Positions 36,822-46,373 of a stretch of DNA of 64,000 bases are shown in pieces. The DNA comes from Rheinheimera oceanensis (GTDB lineage: Bacteria > Pseudomonadota > Gammaproteobacteria > Enterobacterales > Alteromonadaceae), in the NCBI RefSeq assembly GCF_018831085.1, contig NZ_JAGPNM010000006.1, positions 235,000-298,999 on the forward strand, read 5' to 3'. A program made the translations under genes and the position numbers. Below the pieces are notes generated by a model, which saw only the letters and a program-made list of their open reading frames with translations, was not told the origin of the DNA and did no database searches. Numbering within the stretch: the stretch's first letter is position 1; each line of letters starts with the position of its first letter.

Positions 36822-38075
36822 TTATTTTGCTCTGTGAGCTGGCCGGGCTGGGGGGCGCTGGCCATCACGATGCTCCGGCTTAGGTGCTTTAGGTTTTTTT
36901 GGCTTATAGGGTTTTGTATTCAGCTTAGACTGTGGCAACACATTTACCGGTGTAAAACCGTCCAATATCTGCCGCGGTAACTCCTGTTTAATTAAACGTT
37001 CAATACCGGCCAGTTCTTTGCTTTCATCTGCACACACCAGCGATACTGCATGGCCTGCAGCACCTGCGCGGCCGGTACGGCCAATACGGTGCACATAATC
37101 TTCAGCAACATTAGGTAGTTCAAAGTTAACTACCTGGGGTAACTGGTCAATATCCAGGCCGCGGGCTGCAATATCAGTAGCCACCAAAGCACGTACTGCG
37201 CCGGCTTTAAAATCAGCCAGCGCTTTGGTACGGGCATTCTGGCTTTTATTGCCATGAATAGGCGCAGCTTTAATTCCGGCATTTTCTAAATGCAGGCTAA
37301 GTTTATTCGCCATATGCTTGGTTTTGGTAAAAATTAATACCTGCTGCCAGTTATTATCCAGAATTAACTTTGTGACCAGTGCCGCTTTACGGTTTTTATC
37401 TACCGGGTAAATAAGCTGCTCTACCCGTTCGGCAGTAGTATTAGCCGGGCTCACCGACACTTCCAGCGGGTTGTTTACCAGGCCTTTGGCCAGTTTGCGG
37501 ATATCATCAGAAAAGGTGGCCGAAAACAGCAGGTTCTGGCGTTTTTTGGGCAATAGCGCCAGCACTTTTTTAATGTCGTTAATAAAGCCCATGTCCAGCA
37601 TACGGTCGGCTTCGTCCAGTACCAGCACTTCCAACTGGCTGAAACGTACAGCGTTTTGCTGATACAAATCCAGCAGACGGCCCGGTGTTGCCACTAAAAT
37701 ATCTACGCCACGGCGCAGGGCCATCATTTGCGGGTTAATTTTAACACCACCAAATACCACTGTGCTGCGCAGTGGCAGGTACTTGCCATACACCGCAACA
37801 CTTTCAGCTACCTGGGCAGCCAGCTCACGCGTTGGCGTTAAAATAAGTGCCCGCACCTGGTTAGGTTGCACTTTGGGGCCATCCGTCAGTAACTGCAGCA
37901 ATGGCAGAGTAAAACCAGCGGTTTTACCGGTACCGGTTTGCGCTGCAGCCATTAAGTCACGGCCGCCAAGTACTGCAGGGATCGCCTGCAACTGAATAGG
38001 AGAAGGAGTGGTATAGCCTTTATCGGCAATGGCTTTAAGCAGCGCTGCCGACAGGTTTAAATCAGTAAATTGCAT
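36822..38075 (-). CDS. rhlE: DEAD-box RNA helicase RhlE
   Basis: 417-residue helicase: Q motif ([26 protein letters not shown]), Walker [23 protein letters not shown] motif [11 protein letters not shown], and C-terminal [11 protein letters not shown] basic Lys/Pro/Arg-rich tail (about 375-417) probably binds RNA. RhlE enzymes act in ribosome assembly and RNA turnover. A 250-base leader precedes the gene. Confidence 0.95.
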   Translation of the reverse strand: MQFTDLNLSAALLKAIADKGYTTPSPIQLQAIPAVLGGRDLMAAAQTGTGKTAGFTLPLLQLLTDGPKVQPNQVRALILTPTRELAAQVAESVAVYGKYLPLRSTVVFGGVKINPQMMALRRGVDILVATPGRLLDLYQQNAVRFSQLEVLVLDEADRMLDMGFINDIKKVLALLPKKRQNLLFSATFSDDIRKLAKGLVNNPLEVSVSPANTTAERVEQLIYPVDKNRKAALVTKLILDNNWQQVLIFTKTKHMANKLSLHLENAGIKAAPIHGNKSQNARTKALADFKAGAVRALVATDIAARGLDIDQLPQVVNFELPNVAEDYVHRIGRTGRAGAAGHAVSLVCADESKELAGIERLIKQELPRQILDGFTPVNVLPQSKLNTKPYKPKKPKAPKPEHRDGQRPPARPAHRAK

Positions 38076-38331
38076 GCGATATCCCGCAGTTAATGCTGCG
38101 AAAAAGTCTGCCGCAGCTGCAGTGGCCTCCGATACGGAGGGGCGCGCAGCTTACAGCAAAAGCCCCGCTAGCGCGAGGAGTATCCGTTATTCATTTGCCG
38201 CAGCAACAAACTGACTGTTCCTGTTCTGACACTGGCGCAACCGGTATAGCTTGGTTAAGCTGACTATACAATAGTTAACGAATGCAAAGTGTTATATCTG
38301 CGGGCGTAACATTTTATCTACCGGAGCAGGC

Positions 38332-39057
38332 ATGAAGTTATGGACAACAGCACTTCTATTTTACTGCTGCCCGGCACTGTCATGCCAATGGCCCGAACTG
38401 ACATTTCTAGTGGGCGTAAACAAACCACCCTATATCGAAGTGGCAACAAAAACCGGCTATGAGCTGGAGTTGTTGCAGCAAGTTAGCCTGAAAATGCACC
38501 GCTGCGCCGTATTTTTACATACCCCTAATGGCCGGTTACTGGAACTGTTTAAGCAAGGCCAGGCTGATTTTGTTTCGCTGCAACGCACTGTACCGGACGG
38601 CTTTAGTGCAACACTGCCTTATATTCATTACGAAAATGTGCTGATTACCCGCAAAGATCAGCAACCACCGGTAAAAACGCTGGCCGATTTAACCGGCAAG
38701 CGGGTACTGGCATTTCAGAATGCGCATCTGTTTTTGCCACAAGATTACGCGCAGTTGATCCCGGGGTTTGCCAGCTATCAGGAAGTGGTAGATCAACAAC
38801 AGCTACCGGCTATGCTGCTAAAAAACCGGGTTGATGTGCTGGTAATGGATAAAAATATTTTTGCGTACTATTACCAGCAAACCGCCCCCGGTGATACCGG
38901 CCTGCAGCAACTGCCGCTATTTGGTACTAACAGCTATCACCTGCTGGGGCAGGACAGCTGGCTGGTGCAACGCTTTAATCAGGCCCTGGTGGCATTTCAG
39001 CAAAGCCCGCAGTACCGGCAACTGCAGCTCAAATACTTTCAGCAGGCAGATCAATAA
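38332..39057 (+). CDS. Periplasmic solute-binding protein, family 3-like
   Basis: 241 residues with a signal peptide (1-17). The SBP_bac_3 pattern is visible: FLVGVNKPPYIEVATKTGYELELLQQVSLK, then ADLTGKRVLAFQNAH. Two-lobed binding proteins of this type bind amino acids or small organic ligands. No transporter genes are adjacent, so it may be an orphan or sensor-type protein. CCGGAGCAGG precedes the ATG. Confidence 0.85.
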   Translation: MKLWTTALLFYCCPALSCQWPELTFLVGVNKPPYIEVATKTGYELELLQQVSLKMHRCAVFLHTPNGRLLELFKQGQADFVSLQRTVPDGFSATLPYIHYENVLITRKDQQPPVKTLADLTGKRVLAFQNAHLFLPQDYAQLIPGFASYQEVVDQQQLPAMLLKNRVDVLVMDKNIFAYYYQQTAPGDTGLQQLPLFGTNSYHLLGQDSWLVQRFNQALVAFQQSPQYRQLQLKYFQQADQ

Positions 39058-39080
39058 AGCGGTTATGCTTGCGGGTGTAT

Positions 39081-39106
39081 AAAAAAAGCCGCAGCAAGCT
39101 GCGGCT
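39081..39106 (-). terminator. Rho-independent terminator after the pullulanase gene
   Basis: On the minus strand AGCCGCAG and CTGCGGCT form the stem, followed by seven T (39081-39087). It lies 43 bases beyond the stop. Confidence 0.88.
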
Positions 39107-39148
39107 AAACACCAGGGGAACCCGGTTAAAGCCCGGGATAAAACACCG

Positions 39149-42100
39149 TTAAAGTTTAGTAATGGTCATTACCGGTGCCAACGGATTTGTGGCATCCACA
39201 CTAAAGCGGTAAGTGCCTACTTCGGTTACATCTAACGACAGATCTCCGGCGTTATGCTCCAGAACTTTGCCAGTACCCAGCGTCATGGCACCGCTACCAG
39301 CACCATAGTTAATCGCTCCCCAGGTAGCATCAGCGAACTTGAAGGTATACTGTTTAACGGTATCCAGCAGTAAATCTATCTGGTAAACATTACCGCCAAC
39401 ATAAGTCATTTCATCTATCGGTTCCCAGCTGCGTGCACCACGCAAATATACCGACGTTCCCACACCATAAGGTGGTAGCTCCTGTACCGTTAGTACCGGT
39501 GCATCTTTATTTGTGGCATCCAGTACAAAGGCATAGGTTGCACTGTTGGCAAAACTAACCTGCAAATTCCCACCACCGGCTGCCAGTGTTTTCGCCTGTA
39601 GCAGTGTCACTGCCTGACCATCGCCGCCGGCACCGAAATCTACTGTTGACCAGTCTCCCGAGGCAACTTTAAATTCGTAATTACCGGCAACAATATCAAT
39701 AATGGCAATATAAATACCGCTGCCATCATATTCAAAGGCATCCACCTCACCCCAACCATTCATACCACCGCGAACATAAATGGTGGTGGCTTCGTAGGGT
39801 GGAATATCCGGAGCACCTGAGGTGGCATCGGCTGCCAGGCCTGTGCCTTGTGCGCCCTGCTGCTGTTTTACAAATACCGCCATCGTTTGCGCCGGTACGG
39901 TAAAGGTGCCCTCGTCTACGCCCTGGCTAAAACTTGCAGCCCGCACTCTGGTATCGGCAGAGGCTTGTTGAATGGGGTGTAAGTCAAAGCCTGCAGCTGT
40001 ACGTACAGTATGCGATTGCTCTTGCGATGTACCGTTAATAACCACAACCAAGGCATCCAGCATTGGATCCAAATCGGTTAAACCGGCGCCGTCGTCAATG
40101 CTCATCACAATTAAGCCCTGAGTCTGGTTTTTGCCAATATTATGAAAACCCAGCCGGTCAATAACGTCCTGCGCAGTCACTAAACGGAACAGCGGGCTGG
40201 CAGCACGGATACTTAAAAATTCTTTAAATACGTCGCTGGCAAAACGGATATCGTCTGCTGCCGGTTTGGCATTGGGGTTAGTCAGGATATTGCTGATACG
40301 TGACCAGTTAGCCTCGTTTTTTTCTGCCAGCGGTAAACCAATAGCAAAGTTGTTGGTTTGCATGCTGAAATCAACAAAGTTAAACCAGTCGCCGGAGTCA
40401 TAACTGTCGCGGTCCATTGATTTTGACCGCAGGAAGTCATCACCCATTTGTAAAAATGGAATACCCTGGCTCATCAGTGGTATGGCAATAGCCATATTAT
40501 GCACCCGCACCCGCTCGTCGATACTTACACCCGGAGCCAGGCCATACTGCAGCTGATCCCACAATGTTTCGTTATCGTGTTTGGATACATAGTTAATAAT
40601 ATCAGCCGGTCTTTCGGCATAGCCTGCCGCCTGGCCATTCCAGCTATAACTTGATGCCGGGCCTGCAATGCCCTGATAACTTTGCAGCACATAGTCTTTT
40701 AAGGTACCGGCCAGGCCGATACGGATCAGATCCTGTTTGCGCAGATTCTCCTCTGTTGCCTGATTGCTAAACAGTACGGCATCACGCACTTCATCGCGCA
40801 GCCTGTCGTTAAAGGTGCCGACGCCTGAGCCTGCCATATCCTGCTGCTTGGCCTGGACAAATAAGCGGTTATTGGCAACTTCACCGAAGTTCCAGCCTTC
40901 ACCGTAGAAGTACACATCAGGCACCACGCTACGCACTATGTCGCGGGTAGCCAGAATACTGTCTTTCGGATGGTGGCCCATTACGTCATAACGGAAGTCG
41001 TTAAAGCCAAAATCCCGTGCCAGGATCACCATTGAATCCTGCATAAATTTTTCGAACATACGGTGCTCAGTAGCCGTATTCTCACAGCAGGTTGAACGCT
41101 CCATTGCACCGCTAACTGGGTTATAGCGGTGGTAATAACCAGGCACGATTTTGTCGAACACTGAGGTGGTGTTAAGGCCAGAGGCGCTGGTATGGTTGTA
41201 TACCACATCCAGCACAGTACGCAGGCCAAGATCATTCAGGGCCTTGATCATTGCCCGCACTTCTTTAATACGCACCACACCTTCCGGGTTAGAGGCATAG
41301 CTGCCTTCCGGGGCAATAAAATGCTGTGGATCATAACCCCAGTTAAAGCCATCAATACCGCGGATAGCCTGCACCAGTTCCTGTGCTTTCTCGCCAAAAG
41401 GTGAGTAGCCTTGCAGTACTGACAACAAGCTGTCACCGGCACTGGTATTACCGCATACCGGCGCAGCAGCGTTTAACTGACATAAACGGCCAACCGTATC
41501 AGTCAGCTCGATTCGGCGGCTGGCATCTTCGTTAATATTGGCCTGGTCGTTTAATGGCAACAGGTGGAAATGGGTTAAGCCGTTATCCGCTAAAGATTTT
41601 AAGTGTTTTACCGGTTCTGAATCTGTTTCGGTAAAAGCCAGATACTTACCACGGTTAGCGGCAGTGACACTTTGATCACGGATTGAAAAATCCCGCACAT
41701 GGCCTTCATAAATCACGATATCTTCCGGTTTGGCTACGGTAGGAATAGTGCGCTCATCCCAGCCTGCCGGTTTTAGGTCATCATCATCCAGGTTAACAAA
41801 CTGACTGTAGCGGCCATTGGTAGAGACACTCAGCGAATAAGGGTCGGTCGCTTCAGTCGTTTCTACCTTACGGGTTTGCGGATGATAAACTGTGACTTCA
41901 TAGCGGTAAAACTGGCGGTCCAGCGCACTGTTGCCGGCATAGCTCCAGATACCGGTTTCGCTGTCGGCTGTCATAGCGTGGGTAGCAGTAAGGGTTTTGC
42001 TGGCGTTGTATACCTTTAAATTCACACTGCGTGCCGTTGGCGCCCATACTTTGGCGGTAATATTGCCGCCTTCGTAAATCAGCCCCAGGCTTGCTTCGTC

Positions 42101-43126
42101 TGCGTCGTTATCGCCTTTGGTATACAAGTCGTCCAGCACTTTTGCAGCCTGCACCCAGGTGGCTTCCAGCAACGCATTGTCGCTGCCATACGCCGCCAGC
42201 ACTAACTGATTTTTCAGCATGGCTTTGGCTTCATCAGCGCTAAAATCAACGCTAAATGCGCTTTGCTCTGCCAGATGCGGTACTAAAGCTTTTTGCTCAT
42301 CGCTAAGATTTACCGGCGTTAATGACACGACACTGCCGGGGATTTGCTCGTCGAAGTTTACGTCAAGCCCGGCATCTGCAGCGTAGTGCAGCTTTACCTC
42401 TGCTGCTGTTTTGGCTATCGCAGAGCTCCAGACAAACGTATGCTGATCAATCCAGTGTGCAGCAGCCCCGGCAATGCTAACGCCTAACGACACCACCGGG
42501 TACTGGTACACGTCAGGCTTACCGGAGAAGGTCCAGTTCATACGGGAGAAATCCGGTTCACCTTCCGGTTGCTGTTGCGTCAGCGGCATTTTCATGTCGG
42601 CGTCGCTTAAGTCTTTCTCATCGCCTTTATGCACAATAAAGTTGCCGCAGGCCCCTTCAGTACCGGCATAGCCCGGTTTTAAGCTCAGTATCCAGTAAGC
42701 ACCGTAGTTGACATCTACACCATTATGCACCAGGCCATTTTGCCAGGACGGTGCCAAAGAGGATTGCTCATAGGCATCGCAGCTTTCGTTATTCCAGGTA
42801 TGTAATACCCAGCCGGTATAATTACCGTCGGGGCGTTTATAAAATAATACCGCCTGATTAGCGCCGGCCATAACCACGGGCTCAGGGGCGCCGGGGTCAT
42901 AACCAATAATACAGGACTCATTATTGGCGCTGGGAAACGACGGTTTTTTGCATTTTATCGGTGGCGGATCAACACATTCTTTGCCTGCCGCATCAGGAAT
43001 TTGCGGCACATTGCAGGTTAGCAGTACTTCACCGGGTTTAGTTGAATCACCACCGCCGCAGGCGGCCAGCAGGTGTGCTGCCAGTGCCAGAGCAGCGAGC
43101 TTTAGCAGTTTTATTGTTGTCGTCAT
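39149..43126 (-). CDS. Lipoprotein pullulanase-type alpha-1,6-glucosidase
   Basis: 1325-residue debranching enzyme with lipobox LAAC (Cys23), so surface- or periplasm-anchored. In order: N-terminal beta modules with a carbohydrate-binding-like segment (about 85-160), pullulanase N2-type and CBM48 modules (about 200-450), then the GH13 barrel with nucleophile Asp in FRYDVMGHH, acid Glu in YFYGEGWNFGE and third Asp in YVSKHDNET. Two related C-terminal modules of about 105 residues (from TIYVRGGMNGWG and from SVYLRGARSWEP) resemble SusE/SusF starch-binding domains. It cuts alpha-1,6 branches. It is co-transcribed with the TonB receptor 21 bases upstream. Confidence 0.93.
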   Translation of the reverse strand: MTTTIKLLKLAALALAAHLLAACGGGDSTKPGEVLLTCNVPQIPDAAGKECVDPPPIKCKKPSFPSANNESCIIGYDPGAPEPVVMAGANQAVLFYKRPDGNYTGWVLHTWNNESCDAYEQSSLAPSWQNGLVHNGVDVNYGAYWILSLKPGYAGTEGACGNFIVHKGDEKDLSDADMKMPLTQQQPEGEPDFSRMNWTFSGKPDVYQYPVVSLGVSIAGAAAHWIDQHTFVWSSAIAKTAAEVKLHYAADAGLDVNFDEQIPGSVVSLTPVNLSDEQKALVPHLAEQSAFSVDFSADEAKAMLKNQLVLAAYGSDNALLEATWVQAAKVLDDLYTKGDNDADEASLGLIYEGGNITAKVWAPTARSVNLKVYNASKTLTATHAMTADSETGIWSYAGNSALDRQFYRYEVTVYHPQTRKVETTEATDPYSLSVSTNGRYSQFVNLDDDDLKPAGWDERTIPTVAKPEDIVIYEGHVRDFSIRDQSVTAANRGKYLAFTETDSEPVKHLKSLADNGLTHFHLLPLNDQANINEDASRRIELTDTVGRLCQLNAAAPVCGNTSAGDSLLSVLQGYSPFGEKAQELVQAIRGIDGFNWGYDPQHFIAPEGSYASNPEGVVRIKEVRAMIKALNDLGLRTVLDVVYNHTSASGLNTTSVFDKIVPGYYHRYNPVSGAMERSTCCENTATEHRMFEKFMQDSMVILARDFGFNDFRYDVMGHHPKDSILATRDIVRSVVPDVYFYGEGWNFGEVANNRLFVQAKQQDMAGSGVGTFNDRLRDEVRDAVLFSNQATEENLRKQDLIRIGLAGTLKDYVLQSYQGIAGPASSYSWNGQAAGYAERPADIINYVSKHDNETLWDQLQYGLAPGVSIDERVRVHNMAIAIPLMSQGIPFLQMGDDFLRSKSMDRDSYDSGDWFNFVDFSMQTNNFAIGLPLAEKNEANWSRISNILTNPNAKPAADDIRFASDVFKEFLSIRAASPLFRLVTAQDVIDRLGFHNIGKNQTQGLIVMSIDDGAGLTDLDPMLDALVVVINGTSQEQSHTVRTAAGFDLHPIQQASADTRVRAASFSQGVDEGTFTVPAQTMAVFVKQQQGAQGTGLAADATSGAPDIPPYEATTIYVRGGMNGWGEVDAFEYDGSGIYIAIIDIVAGNYEFKVASGDWSTVDFGAGGDGQAVTLLQAKTLAAGGGNLQVSFANSATYAFVLDATNKDAPVLTVQELPPYGVGTSVYLRGARSWEPIDEMTYVGGNVYQIDLLLDTVKQYTFKFADATWGAINYGAGSGAMTLGTGKVLEHNAGDLSLDVTEVGTYRFSVDATNPLAPVMTITKL

Positions 43127-43147
43127 TATTGTTGCTCCAAAATCCGG

Positions 43148-46006
43148 TTAAAAGGTGTACACCGCGCCAAGGTAGAACTGGCGGCCAAAAAACTGGATAG
43201 TGCCGGTTTGCGCTTTGTCACCGAAATAGCTTTTTGTTGGCTCGTCTGTCAGGTTGTTAACCTGAAACAGCACCTTGAAATTGTCGTTAATGTCGTATGA
43301 GGTTTGCATATCGATCACCGTTTCACTGTCAAAGTTGGTGATTTGCTCATCTATGCCCACCTGGGACGACACAAAAGGCGAGCGATAGCGGGCGCTGATG
43401 CGGGCGTCAAAACCTTTATAGTTCCAGAATACCGTACCACTGAACACATCTTGCGACAGGCCTTCAAAGGTAGTTTCTATCGCGGCACCACCCAGGCTGT
43501 TAATCAGGCTGACTTCACTTTCGGTATAGGAATAGCTGCCCTGCACTCCCAGGCCGGACCACAGCTCAGGCAGGAAATCGAATACCTTGGTAAAGGCCAG
43601 TTCGGCGCCACGGATATAGCCGCCTTCGCCGTTATTTACTGCGGTAGAGAAAGCCCCGTTAAAGGTGGGGCGCGGAATACCATCTTCATCAATAATAACC
43701 TCCGGCACATCAAAACCTGCACCAGCGAAATCAAACTCCTGAATGGTAAAATCATTTACAAATGACTTAATATCTTTGTAAAACAAAGCAAAAGCGATGG
43801 CCCCCGACGGTATGTAGTATTCATACGACAAATCATACTGGGTAGCCTCAAACGGCCGTAAAAACGGGCTGTTGGAACTATTGCCATTGATTTCACCGTC
43901 ATCACTGATGGTAATAGAAGTATTAGACGCCAGCCGGTTAATCGGTGGGCGCGACATCACTTTGGCAGCTGCAAAACGAATTTGCGAGTTGTCGGTAATG
44001 GCAAAATTCAGGTTAAGTTGCGGCAACACATCAGTGTATTTTTCACCCAGAACACCAGGCGCATAACGGGTGTTTACTAGGCCGGCGTCATCGGTAATAT
44101 TTTGTGCACCACGTAGCGGATCGCCATTTACATCGGCTAAGTCGGTAGCACTTTGATCGGTTTGCACCACACGTACACCAATATTACCGGTTAGCGGAAT
44201 ACCAAAAATTTCCGTATCCAGATTTGCCATCACATAACCGGCCAGCACATCTTCGTATACTTCGCCGCTTTCCAGCATTGTCCACCCTGTGTCCGGGCCA
44301 TTGGCTACTTGCTGCGACGGCAAAATGCCGGCATTGCCGGTGCCCCAGGTTTGCACCGGTTGCGGAATGCCCTGTGGGAACCAGGCATTTAATGCTTTAT
44401 CCAGATCTATCGCCAGGTAACCGGGGTAAGTGGCAAAGTCACCTTTAAAATTCACCACCTCTACCATGTCAGCAGTTAAGCGCAGTGGCGGCTGCGAGGT
44501 TAAAAAAGCGCCATCGCTACCATACTCAAACACAGAACGATTATTTTTATAGGTACGCTCGGAGTACCGTACACCGGCTTCCAGCGCAGCAATAACCGGC
44601 ATATCCAGCGCCCATCTGGCATCAAAGCGGTAAGCGGTAACCTCATCGTCGTTCACATAAGGGTAAATACCGTATTTGCTTACCATTACTTTATCAATAT
44701 CGGTAAACGCAGCGGCCTGGTTAAACCCAACGCTTGGCAGGTTAAGGCCATTCAACAGATAAGAAATTGACACATTGCTGTCCAGCACCGGCGTTACGGT
44801 GCTGGCATCTTCAGCAACCAGGCTCCATAACAAGCCGTTGCGAAAATCGCTTTTAGCACTGGAATGCGACACGTCAAATGACAGGTTTACACTATTGCTG
44901 ACATCCCAGTCGGCATTAATACCAAAGCTGCGTACTTCGTCGTAGTCGCGGTTATCATCGTTAACCAGTTCTACCCGGGTAAAGCTGCTGGAGGTACGGT
45001 TAAAAGTGCCGCCAATGACAGAGCTGCCGTTTAATACCGGGTTACCCAACGCCGCTGTAGGGCCGCCAAACTTAACCCGAAAACCCCGGGCAAAAGCTTC
45101 TTTATCAAATTTGGATAAAAATGCATCGGCTTTTAGCGTAAAAGCATCATGTGGTGTCCATTCCAGCGCGGCCATATAACCGTCGCGGGTTTCTTCACCG
45201 CCCTTATGCTGCAACTCAAAGCCTTCGCTGATAAATTCGTTAACACCATCATCATTAATATCTTTCTGGCCATTGTAAGCCAGGCCAACAAACTGGGTAG
45301 CTACGCTGGGCTGATACAAGCGGGCATAACCGGCGGCAAAGCCCAGCGTGTCGCCAAGAAATTTCCCCTGATACGACATACTAAAACGGTGACCAAAATC
45401 GACTCCGTCCGGCACTTCATTGGCACGATCGTTATACATGCCGCGGGCATTTACGGTAAAGGTATGCTGTTTTTCGTTGCGCAGCGGGCTGGCAGTTTGC
45501 AGCTCTACCGTACCGGCTACACCGCCTTCAATTAATGAAGCTTTTGGCGACTTATACACCGCCGCCGAGTTAATTAACTCTGACGGATACTGGTCAAACT
45601 CAATATTACGCTTACCACTGGTAGACACCTGCTCACGGCCGTTTAAGGTTGAAAATACAAAACCACCCGACATACCGCGAATATTAATTTCTGCTGCCTG
45701 GCCGCCGGTGCGCACCGCTGAAATACCCGGCAGGCGGGTCAGTGCATCGGCCATCGACACATCCGGCAAGGCGCCTAAATCGTCGGCAGAGATGGTTTCA
45801 GATACCGTGTCGCCAAAACGTTTGGCGTCCAGTGAGCGGAACAGGCTGCCGGCAAAGCCACGTACCTGAATAACTTCCACATCGTCTAATGTCTGTTGAT
45901 TTGCTGATTGCTGTGCCTGCTCTGCTGTTTGTGCCACAGCAGAACATGCCAGGCTACCCACCCCTGCCATAGCAAGCGTAAGCAGACTAAGCTTGAACTT
46001 ATTCAT
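43148..46006 (-). CDS. TonB-dependent receptor, probable maltodextrin type (1)
   Basis: 952 residues from the ATG at 46006 (MNKFKLSLLTLAMAG), chosen because a normal signal peptide starts there and because of the parallel in its paralogue; an in-frame start 20 codons earlier would hide the signal. Plug: ADDLGALPDVSMADALTRLPGISAVR and EINIRGMSGGFVFSTLNGREQVSTSGKRNIEFDQYPSEL. The barrel ends AVYTF. This plug type is typical of large carbohydrate receptors. It is divergent from the amylase gene with a TACGTA palindrome between them, and immediately upstream of pullulanase. Confidence 0.9.
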   Translation of the reverse strand: MNKFKLSLLTLAMAGVGSLACSAVAQTAEQAQQSANQQTLDDVEVIQVRGFAGSLFRSLDAKRFGDTVSETISADDLGALPDVSMADALTRLPGISAVRTGGQAAEINIRGMSGGFVFSTLNGREQVSTSGKRNIEFDQYPSELINSAAVYKSPKASLIEGGVAGTVELQTASPLRNEKQHTFTVNARGMYNDRANEVPDGVDFGHRFSMSYQGKFLGDTLGFAAGYARLYQPSVATQFVGLAYNGQKDINDDGVNEFISEGFELQHKGGEETRDGYMAALEWTPHDAFTLKADAFLSKFDKEAFARGFRVKFGGPTAALGNPVLNGSSVIGGTFNRTSSSFTRVELVNDDNRDYDEVRSFGINADWDVSNSVNLSFDVSHSSAKSDFRNGLLWSLVAEDASTVTPVLDSNVSISYLLNGLNLPSVGFNQAAAFTDIDKVMVSKYGIYPYVNDDEVTAYRFDARWALDMPVIAALEAGVRYSERTYKNNRSVFEYGSDGAFLTSQPPLRLTADMVEVVNFKGDFATYPGYLAIDLDKALNAWFPQGIPQPVQTWGTGNAGILPSQQVANGPDTGWTMLESGEVYEDVLAGYVMANLDTEIFGIPLTGNIGVRVVQTDQSATDLADVNGDPLRGAQNITDDAGLVNTRYAPGVLGEKYTDVLPQLNLNFAITDNSQIRFAAAKVMSRPPINRLASNTSITISDDGEINGNSSNSPFLRPFEATQYDLSYEYYIPSGAIAFALFYKDIKSFVNDFTIQEFDFAGAGFDVPEVIIDEDGIPRPTFNGAFSTAVNNGEGGYIRGAELAFTKVFDFLPELWSGLGVQGSYSYTESEVSLINSLGGAAIETTFEGLSQDVFSGTVFWNYKGFDARISARYRSPFVSSQVGIDEQITNFDSETVIDMQTSYDINDNFKVLFQVNNLTDEPTKSYFGDKAQTGTIQFFGRQFYLGAVYTF

Positions 46007-46139
46007 GCCCTGTTTCCCCGTTTTATTTTTATCGCGTTTATTTTTATAAAGGGTTGCGCGCTCCATGCGACCGGCATGAAAACCTGCAGCCTGTTGTTTC
46101 AGTGTTTATTTATTAACCGTTAACCACTAACCCGCAATA

Positions 46140-46153
46140 TGAATACGTATTCA
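46140..46153. promoter_or_regulatory. Operator palindrome TGAATACGTATTCA (1)
   Basis: A perfect 14-base palindrome in the 367-base gap between the divergent TonB receptor and amylase genes. The same core occurs at 52719 and, as TGCATACGTATGCA, at 52893. A LacI-family (MalR-type) operator is the likeliest reading. Nothing else is recognised in this gap. Confidence 0.75.
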
Positions 46154-46373
46154 GTCGCCCATTGCAGTGCAAAAACGCCGGAGCTGTTCCCGCAGCTGCA
46201 CCAAACTGGTATATAAAACAGGTAGGGCTCTGTACAAAGCACTGTCTATGTGCAGGCAAAGCCAGCAAAAAGCACAGCTTTGGTGCATCAGTACAATTCA
46301 AACCGCGTGGTTAGAACGCAAAGACAAATTAACAGGCCACGGCAGGTTACCTGCCGCAAAAAAGAGAAATGAT

